This document shows positions 24,355 to 28,198 of a stretch of DNA of 28,198 nt, one piece after another. The first letter of the stretch is position 1; each line of letters opens with the position of its first letter. Under the pieces are notes generated by a model. It was not told the origin of the DNA. It saw only the letters and a list, made by a program, of their open reading frames with translations, and ran no database searches. Location: positions 1-28,198 of the forward strand of contig JBBRMF010000038.1 of NCBI GenBank assembly GCA_038230975.1, given 5' to 3'. Origin of the DNA: JANXVV01 sp038230975. GTDB taxonomy: Bacteria; Planctomycetota; Phycisphaerae; Tepidisphaerales; Tepidisphaeraceae. A program made the translations under genes and the position numbers.

Positions 24355-24871
24355 TTGGATTGATCATTTCAAAGCCGCGGTTGTGCGGCAACGCGCAGCT
24401 GCAATTCTTCAGGACAAATCGCTCAATCAGAAAATCGAGCGACAGTTTTCCTGGCCCAAAACAGAGGACCACCAGTACGGTGAATAGGAATGGGAACGGC
24501 GTGGCTTTTACGAAATCGTCCATGCCGTGAATATCCGCTCGTTCCGCAGTCAGATAGGCGACGATCATAGTGATCGTTAACGGTACGGAGACCAGCCGCC
24601 CACCCAACCCAAGCAGCAGCAGCAACCCTCCAAAGCATTCAGTCGTGGACGCAACAATCGCATTGAGGTGGGGCAGTGGAATGTGAAGTGATGTAAAGAA
24701 TTCCGTGACGTTTGACAGGTTTCCGAGCTTTCCTTTGCCCGCCTGAAAAAACTGCCAGCCCCAGATGGATCGAATTGCCAGCAGAAAAATAGATTGAAGT
24801 ATTGTCGCCGAGTAGATGAGCAACTCGTAAGACTTGATCACGATATTGTTTTTTGCGGATATCATATTCAT
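24338..24871 (-). CDS. DoxX-family membrane protein of the buf cluster
   Basis: 177 residues with four predicted membrane helices (about 22-40, 68-90, 95-110, 125-141). Family features are RSIWGWQFFQAGKGKLGNLS near the first helix and FGGLLLLLGLGGRLVSVPLT in the middle. DoxX proteins are small quinone-linked or redox-associated membrane proteins and often accompany DUF692/DUF2063 genes. The C-terminal tail carries a CxC pair (C157, C159 in LKNCSCALPHN), a possible thiol or metal site. It starts 21 bp after bufC and overlaps the next gene, so translation is probably coupled. The first residues MNMIS offer two near starts (24871 or 24865), neither with a strong ribosome-binding site. Confidence 0.82.
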   Translation of the reverse strand: MNMISAKNNIVIKSYELLIYSATILQSIFLLAIRSIWGWQFFQAGKGKLGNLSNVTEFFTSLHIPLPHLNAIVASTTECFGGLLLLLGLGGRLVSVPLTITMIVAYLTAERADIHGMDDFVKATPFPFLFTVLVVLCFGPGKLSLDFLIERFVLKNCSCALPHNRGFEMINPNAHSS

Positions 24872-24892
24872 CCAACCGATGGGAAGGATGAA

Positions 24893-25792
24893 TTATTTCC
24901 GCCGGCAAAACCACCCCATCGATGTCCAGCTTGCGAACCACTTCTGCACCTCCGCAGACCAGTCACGATCTTGATCGCTCTGCATGACAACGCCGACGGC
25001 CGCCGCGAGCGACTTGCCATCGCGCAATGCCGAAAGCATGGCAAAGGCTTCGGGCTCAAGTCGCTTGTAATAAAGCGTGTTCTGATAGCGATGAACGGCG
25101 ATGAAAACGGATTCTTTTTTGGGCAGCTTCGGTCGCTTGATCGTTGCCTTCGCATCTGTTTCCACCGCATTACTTGCTTCGGATCGGAGCGTGTTGGCGG
25201 CGTTTTTCAGCGCAATCGACCAGTCATCCAACGGCCAACGAAGGGCCAGCAACGTGATGAACGGCTGTAACGCCAGGCGGAGTTTTGCAGGATTGGCACC
25301 GAGCAGATCATCGACCGTGACGGCCGTTTCCATAAGCCCGTCGAACGCGACCACCTGAGCCCATTCAAATTTCGCCATCTCTTTGGCAAGCTCTTCGCGG
25401 GGTTGGATCAGATCAGGCCGCTCTTCCAGAAATGTTTCGAGTCGGCTGCCAAGATTGCGGAGCGTGAAGCAACGGGAAGGATATCGATCGAGATATTCGA
25501 TGGCCAGTCGATTGAATTTGGTCTGCCCGAGAACGGCCTGCAATCCGCGGTAATCGTCGTAAAGACAATCGATCAACCGAAACCAGTATTGGCGATTGTA
25601 TATTTCAATGCGGTCGAAACTGGTCAACCGATCGTTGGGCTTGATGAATTCGGCAACCACGTCGGCGGTGGGGCGGCCATCGATCCAGGTCTTTTGCATC
25701 TGGCCAGCGGGACTCAGGCGGCGCATGATCGCAGAACCGGCGCGACGTTGCAGTTCACAGAGCTCGGCGTGAGTTTGGCGCTTCGTTTTCAT
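24893..25792 (-). CDS. bufC: BufC-like DUF2063 partner protein
   Basis: 299 residues from the ATG at 25792. A start 57 bp further upstream would translate the intergenic inverted repeat and is rejected. The DUF2063 signature is clear: RIEIYNRQYWFRLIDCLYDD (61-80), FNRLAIEYLDRYPSRCFTLR (93-112) and NLGSRLETFLEERPDL. These proteins were once called putative DNA-binding but are now known as partners of DUF692 enzymes, recruiting the precursor peptide (as MbnC does for MbnB). The C-terminal half (KRPKLPKKESVFIAVHRYQN; YYKRLEPEAFAMLSALRDG) fits the winged-helix-like part of the family. No signal peptide, so it works in the cytoplasm with BufB. It lies 128 bp downstream of bufB. Confidence 0.88.
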   Translation of the reverse strand: MKTKRQTHAELCELQRRAGSAIMRRLSPAGQMQKTWIDGRPTADVVAEFIKPNDRLTSFDRIEIYNRQYWFRLIDCLYDDYRGLQAVLGQTKFNRLAIEYLDRYPSRCFTLRNLGSRLETFLEERPDLIQPREELAKEMAKFEWAQVVAFDGLMETAVTVDDLLGANPAKLRLALQPFITLLALRWPLDDWSIALKNAANTLRSEASNAVETDAKATIKRPKLPKKESVFIAVHRYQNTLYYKRLEPEAFAMLSALRDGKSLAAAVGVVMQSDQDRDWSAEVQKWFASWTSMGWFCRRK

Positions 25793-25818
25793 GATGAACA
25801 AAGGTTCCGAAAAAATTC

Positions 25819-25900
25819 TGCCACGGAGACACGGAGACACGGAGAACACCGAGAAAAAACCAGAATTGATTTTATTCTCTGTGTATCTGTGACTCCGTGG
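25819..25900. repeat. 27-bp inverted repeat between bufB and bufC
   Basis: Arms 25819-25845 and 25874-25900 (GCCACGGAGACACGGAGACA type) pair with four mismatches around a 28-bp loop. The left arm has an internal direct repeat of CACGGAGA. It lies between the bufB stop and the bufC start and could affect processing or relative expression. Confidence 0.8.
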
Positions 25901-25920
25901 CTATTCTTTGGGTAAAAAAA

Positions 25921-26799
25921 TTACGCGATCTTACTCAACACGCGATTCTTGTTTTTTCGCGCATCGACGGATTTTGCTAGAAATTGATTTGCTTTCAAAG
26001 CCGTGCCATGAACCTCGTCGAAGCTGGGGATATGTGCGTCCCATTCCAGCAGCGTGGCGGTGGAGCCTGCTTTCTCGATGGCGTGGGCATACATTTTCCA
26101 GACCGTTGGAATCGGCGCGTGATCGTGCGTGTCGAGGATGTATTTTTCGTATTTGCTGTGCCCGGCGATGTGGATCTGACCGACCCGCGCGTGCGGAACG
26201 CCGTTCAGATAGTCATAGGGATCGAAGCTGTGATTCTGCGACGAAACATAGATGTTGTTCACGTCGAGCAGAATACCGCAGTCGGCACGCTCGACCACTT
26301 CGCTCAGGAATTCCCATTCATTCATTTCCGAGGCGTGGAACTCGGCATAGCTGCTTACGTTTTCCACGATGATTGGGATTTCAAGCGTATCTCGCACGAA
26401 CTTGATTCGATCGGCGGTGTTTTTGGCGGCGGCAAATGTGTATGGCACCGGCAGCAGATCGTGAGTGTACGTTCCATCGACACTGCCCCAGCACAAGTGA
26501 TCGCTCAGAAACGGCGTCTTAGTGCGTTTGACGAGTGCCTTTAATTTGCGAAGCTGCACGCGGTCGATTGGATCGGTCGAACCAAAATACATCGACACGC
26601 CATGCTGAACCACTTTGTATTGGGCGAGGATTTCATCAAGCACTTCCAGCGGACGGCCGCCGTCGCACATGAAGTTTTCGCTGATGATCTCGAACCAGTC
26701 ACAGGTCGGCTTCTTGGAAAGAATGTGTGAGTAATGCGGCACGCGCAAGCCGATGCCGACCCCGAGATCTGTATGGCCATTAAAGCGATTTGCGGGCAT
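25921..26799 (-). CDS. bufB: BufB-like DUF692 MNIO enzyme
   Basis: 292 residues, the usual length. DUF692 enzymes (MbnB, TglH, BufB, HvfB) are TIM-barrel proteins holding two or three iron ions that use oxygen to modify cysteines of peptide precursors. Candidate metal ligands are visible: H66 in QHGVSM, H101 in LSDHLCW, E146 in IVENVSSY, D179 and N181/N182 in LLDVNNIYV, H210/H214 in HIAGHS, D223/H225 in DTHDH and E252 in LLEWDAHIPSF. The N-terminus GVGIGLRVPHY is typical. AGG lies 6 bp before the ATG at 26799. No signal peptide, so it is cytoplasmic. It follows bufA by 108 bp. Assignment to the family is secure; the exact reaction is inferred. Confidence 0.95.
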   Translation of the reverse strand: MPANRFNGHTDLGVGIGLRVPHYSHILSKKPTCDWFEIISENFMCDGGRPLEVLDEILAQYKVVQHGVSMYFGSTDPIDRVQLRKLKALVKRTKTPFLSDHLCWGSVDGTYTHDLLPVPYTFAAAKNTADRIKFVRDTLEIPIIVENVSSYAEFHASEMNEWEFLSEVVERADCGILLDVNNIYVSSQNHSFDPYDYLNGVPHARVGQIHIAGHSKYEKYILDTHDHAPIPTVWKMYAHAIEKAGSTATLLEWDAHIPSFDEVHGTALKANQFLAKSVDARKNKNRVLSKIA

Positions 26800-26817
26800 T
26801 TGAACCTGGGAAAATGT

Positions 26818-26895
26818 CAGTTGGCAGTGATCCGTCGTCAGTTGTTAAACCACAAAATGATTTATTTACAACTGACCACGGACCACTGACAACTG
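26818..26895. repeat. 28-bp inverted repeat between bufA and bufB
   Basis: Arms 26818-26845 and 26868-26895 (GTCAGT and CAGTTGT blocks) pair with three mismatches around a 22-bp AT-rich loop. As a strong hairpin between precursor and enzyme genes it could lower readthrough or stabilise the upstream mRNA. Very similar AGTTGTCAGT-type repeats are, to my memory, widespread in unrelated genomes. Confidence 0.85.
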
Positions 26896-26907
26896 ACGAA
26901 TATCAAA

Positions 26908-27213
26908 TTACTTGGATTCCTTGTTGGTCGCGCAGCCACCTTTACCCTTGCAGCTGTTCTTGCCTTTGCATTCGTTGTCACCTTTCTTGCAACCGCCCTG
27001 GCCCTTGCAGTCATTCTTGCCGGCGCAGTCATGCTTTTTGGCGGTCTCATCAGCGAGCCTGACGGCCTTTTGGCCAGCGTCGACAAATTTCTGCATCGAC
27101 TGTTGCTTGGTCGGGGCAGAGGGAACGGTGATCGTGGCGGCCCGGGCGGCGGTACCCATCAACAAACCACTCAAGGCGGCGGCGGCGATCGAAAACTTGG
27201 TGCTGCTCTTCAT
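26908..27213 (-). CDS. bufA: BufA-like exported Cys-rich metallophore precursor
   Basis: 101 residues. The ATG at 27213 is chosen over an upstream in-frame one because AGGAG lies 6 bp before it and it opens a Sec signal peptide (MKSSTKFSIAAAALSGLLMG, cleavage near ARA-A at 25/26). A leader-like segment follows (residues 26-60, KQQSMQKFVDAGQKAVRLAD helix). The Lys/Gly-rich core has six cysteines at 63, 69, 75, 82, 88 and 94, as two triads: DCAGKNDCKGQGGC and ECKGKNSCKGKGGC. This fits the 6/12-Cys bufferin type, though the CKGK/GGC pattern differs from the EGKCG repeats of HvfA-type peptides. It is the first gene before bufB and bufC. Cytoplasmic Cys modification, then export and periplasmic metal binding (probably copper), is inferred. 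Confidence 0.85.
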   Translation of the reverse strand: MKSSTKFSIAAAALSGLLMGTAARAATITVPSAPTKQQSMQKFVDAGQKAVRLADETAKKHDCAGKNDCKGQGGCKKGDNECKGKNSCKGKGGCATNKESK

Positions 27214-27219
27214 ATACAA

Positions 27220-27224
27220 CTCCT
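27220..27224 (-). promoter_or_regulatory. Ribosome-binding site that fixes the bufA start
   Basis: AGGAG on the - strand, 6 bp before the ATG at 27213. It is stronger than the other sites in the cluster, consistent with high precursor synthesis. Confidence 0.7.
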
Positions 27225-27274
27225 GAAAATGAGGAAGAAAAATCTTGGCGGTCGACACAAGTCGAACCCGTCGC

Positions 27275-27347
27275 GGAGTATAACTCCTCAAGTGGTATTA
27301 CGTATTCCCAAATCAGTTTGGATTTTTAAGATGGTCGTCGTAATACC
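27275..27347 (-). promoter_or_regulatory. Dyad-rich region upstream of bufA
   Basis: It holds a perfect dyad GGAGT-ATA-ACTCC (27275-27287), a 9-bp inverted repeat GGTATTACG/CGTAATACC (27294-27302 and 27339-27347) and a small hairpin CCAAA-TCAG-TTTGG (27308-27321). TATACT overlaps the first dyad on the - strand and could be a -10 box, but no good -35 is seen. An operator or sigma-factor site is possible. Confidence 0.35.
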
Positions 27348-27386
27348 GATCGATCGCGATTGCCTGAACGCATCCTTAACATACTG

Positions 27387-27421
27387 AAAAACCGCCAAGC
27401 ATCAGAATTTGCAACGGGCGG
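27387..27421 (-). terminator. Terminator-like hairpin after trmB
   Basis: On the - strand CCGCC pairs with GGCGG across a 20-nt loop and is followed by five T. The stem is short and the loop long, so the call is modest. It would separate trmB from the buf cluster. Confidence 0.35.
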
Positions 27422-27439
27422 CCATCCTGAGGAAAACCC

Positions 27440-28072
27440 TTATGCCAACGCTTCCTTGATGGCCGCCACCGCGTAAAACGGGCGGCCCTCGCGTCGGTAC
27501 TTTCGCTCGAAGTTCGTGCCGACAAATTCACCGTCGGCGGCGGAACCCGGGCGGTTGTAATCGACAACCTTCAACTTCGACCCGCGCACGGCGGGTTCGA
27601 TATTTTCCTCGAAATACCCCTGATGGTCGGTCACCACTTGCAGTCGGCCTCCTGGCATTAACACCTTTTCGACCAACGGCATGAACTTCGCCTGCAGCAA
27701 TCGCCGTTTATGGTGACGGGCTTTTGGCCAGGGGTCGGGGAAATAGATATGCAACACCGACAGGCTGCCTTCCGGCACGAACTCCGTCAGAAAGAAACTC
27801 GCCTCTGCGCGAACCGCGCGGGCGTTCGTACAGTTGTTACGACGAAGCCGATCGCTGGCGTATCGCCAGAACCAGCGGGCCCACTCGATGCCAAAAAAAT
27901 TCACCTCCGGCCGTGCCTTGGCCTGCTCCGTCAGGAACGTTCCTTTCCCGCTGCCGATTTCCAGTTCGACCGGATGATCGTTGCCAAATAACTCGGCCCA
28001 GTGGAGGGGCTTGGGCAGTTTTTCGACGTCCAATCCATTGGGCTCAATGATCAATTCGTGGTTGGTCTGCAT
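27440..28072 (-). CDS. trmB: tRNA (guanine-N7-)-methyltransferase TrmB
   Basis: 210 residues from the ATG at 28072 (MQTNHELIIEPNGL); an upstream in-frame ATG at 28099 adds nine unlikely residues. The enzyme places N7-methylguanosine at tRNA position 46 using S-adenosylmethionine, in the cytoplasm. The SAM-binding motif VELEIGSGKGTFL lies near 35-47, the family signature LHIYFPDPWPKARHHKRRL at 107-125, and VVTDHQGYFEE near 147-157. The C-terminal substrate loop TNFERKYRREGRPFY is intact. It lies upstream of the buf cluster on the same strand, but a terminator-like hairpin and a 226-bp gap suggest separate transcription. Confidence 0.94.
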   Translation of the reverse strand: MQTNHELIIEPNGLDVEKLPKPLHWAELFGNDHPVELEIGSGKGTFLTEQAKARPEVNFFGIEWARWFWRYASDRLRRNNCTNARAVRAEASFFLTEFVPEGSLSVLHIYFPDPWPKARHHKRRLLQAKFMPLVEKVLMPGGRLQVVTDHQGYFEENIEPAVRGSKLKVVDYNRPGSAADGEFVGTNFERKYRREGRPFYAVAAIKEALA

Positions 28073-28099
28073 AGACTCGCGATTGTAACGGCAAATCAC

Positions 28100-28198
28100 T
28101 CACGAGCCGAGCGGCCTGTTTCCGTTGACCATCTGCACATCGACGTAGAAGCTCAGGGATTTTGTTGTGTCCGCGCAAGATTTCGAGCCACATCCGCC
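28100..28198 (-). CDS. Possible C-terminal end of an upstream gene (partial)
   Basis: On the - strand a frame open to the right edge ends in TGA at 28100-28102 after 32 codons (ending FYVDVQMVNGNRPLGS), 27 bp before the trmB start. Alternating strand-like residues make coding plausible, but one other - strand frame is also open here, so the call is weak. No family is recognised. Confidence 0.25.
   Translation of the reverse strand, partial: GGCGSKSCADTTKSLSFYVDVQMVNGNRPLGS

Larger units (their letters stand above)
22519..27213 (-). other. Bufferin/methanobactin-like RiPP gene cluster (bufA-bufB-bufC-doxX-DUF255)
   Basis: Five same-strand genes: Cys-rich exported precursor, DUF692 enzyme, DUF2063 partner, DoxX membrane protein and exported thioredoxin-like DUF255 protein. 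Gaps are 108, 128 and 21 bp, then a 17-bp overlap. The first two gaps hold long inverted repeats. DUF692 plus DUF2063-type pairs are known to modify cysteines of peptide precursors (methanobactin MbnBC; bufferin BufBC; Haemophilus HvfBC). Cluster assignment is strong. The metal and the exact modification are inferred. Confidence 0.85.

Noticed and set aside
25819..25845. CRISPR-like or tandem repeat reading of the CACGGAGA units
   Set aside because: Only two or three short direct units without spacers; the stretch is explained as one arm of an inverted repeat.
25793..25849. Longer N-terminus for BufC
   Set aside because: It reads into the intergenic inverted repeat and lacks a ribosome-binding site.
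25984..26544. 186-residue open frame on the + strand opposite bufB
   Set aside because: Antisense to a clearly conserved DUF692 gene; no family resemblance.
26912..27226. 104-residue open frame on the + strand across bufA, rich in Pro, Leu and Cys
   Set aside because: It is the antisense shadow of bufA. The - strand frame has a ribosome-binding site, a signal peptide and family context.

Overview
The window looks like a chromosomal segment of a Planctomycetota bacterium, possibly from the Phycisphaerae side of the phylum. This is inferred, not proven. The evidence is a C-terminal zinc ribbon of the CxxCGYDLR...CPECG type that recurs in planctomycete proteins, a PEP-CTERM surface protein, a large DUF58/BatA/DUF4175-like membrane cluster, a DUF4091 glycosidase-like secreted protein, and many intergenic inverted repeats. 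Housekeeping genes (moeA, purH, prfA, trmB) are scattered singly rather than in the operons known from Proteobacteria.

Left part (1-11346, all + strand): a tightly packed operon-like block that enters from outside the window. In order it holds a degenerate protein-kinase-like membrane protein (5' partial), a DUF58/VWA protein, a BatA/VWA membrane protein, a second VWA/CARDB-like membrane protein split by an in-frame TAG, a 1109-residue DUF4175-like membrane and helical protein, and a secreted prenyltransferase/squalene-cyclase-repeat protein. This resembles the MoxR-DUF58-BatA clusters of many bacteria. The MoxR ATPase would be expected to the left of the window.

Middle part (11347-21559): a small Ala/Lys/Pro-rich protein, a secreted DUF4091 protein, moeA, purH, a BamB-like lipoprotein, prfA and a zinc-ribbon membrane protein. 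Almost every gap carries a different palindromic repeat. Good sigma70-type promoters can be seen back to back between the lipoprotein gene and prfA.

Right part (21492-28198, all - strand): a PEP-CTERM protein without a signal peptide, then the most interesting unit. Read in the direction of transcription this is a bufferin/methanobactin-type RiPP cluster: bufA (Sec-exported precursor with six cysteines in two triads), bufB (DUF692, MNIO-type iron enzyme), bufC (DUF2063 partner), a DoxX-family membrane protein, and an exported DUF255 thioredoxin-like protein with a WCHWC motif. The expected job is to modify precursor cysteines in the cytoplasm, export the peptide and bind a metal (probably copper) in the periplasm. 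DoxX and the thioredoxin-like protein may handle redox steps at the membrane. Both gaps among the first three buf genes hold long inverted repeats. trmB lies upstream on the same strand, with a terminator-like hairpin between. No tRNA, rRNA, CRISPR array, transposase or phage gene was seen.
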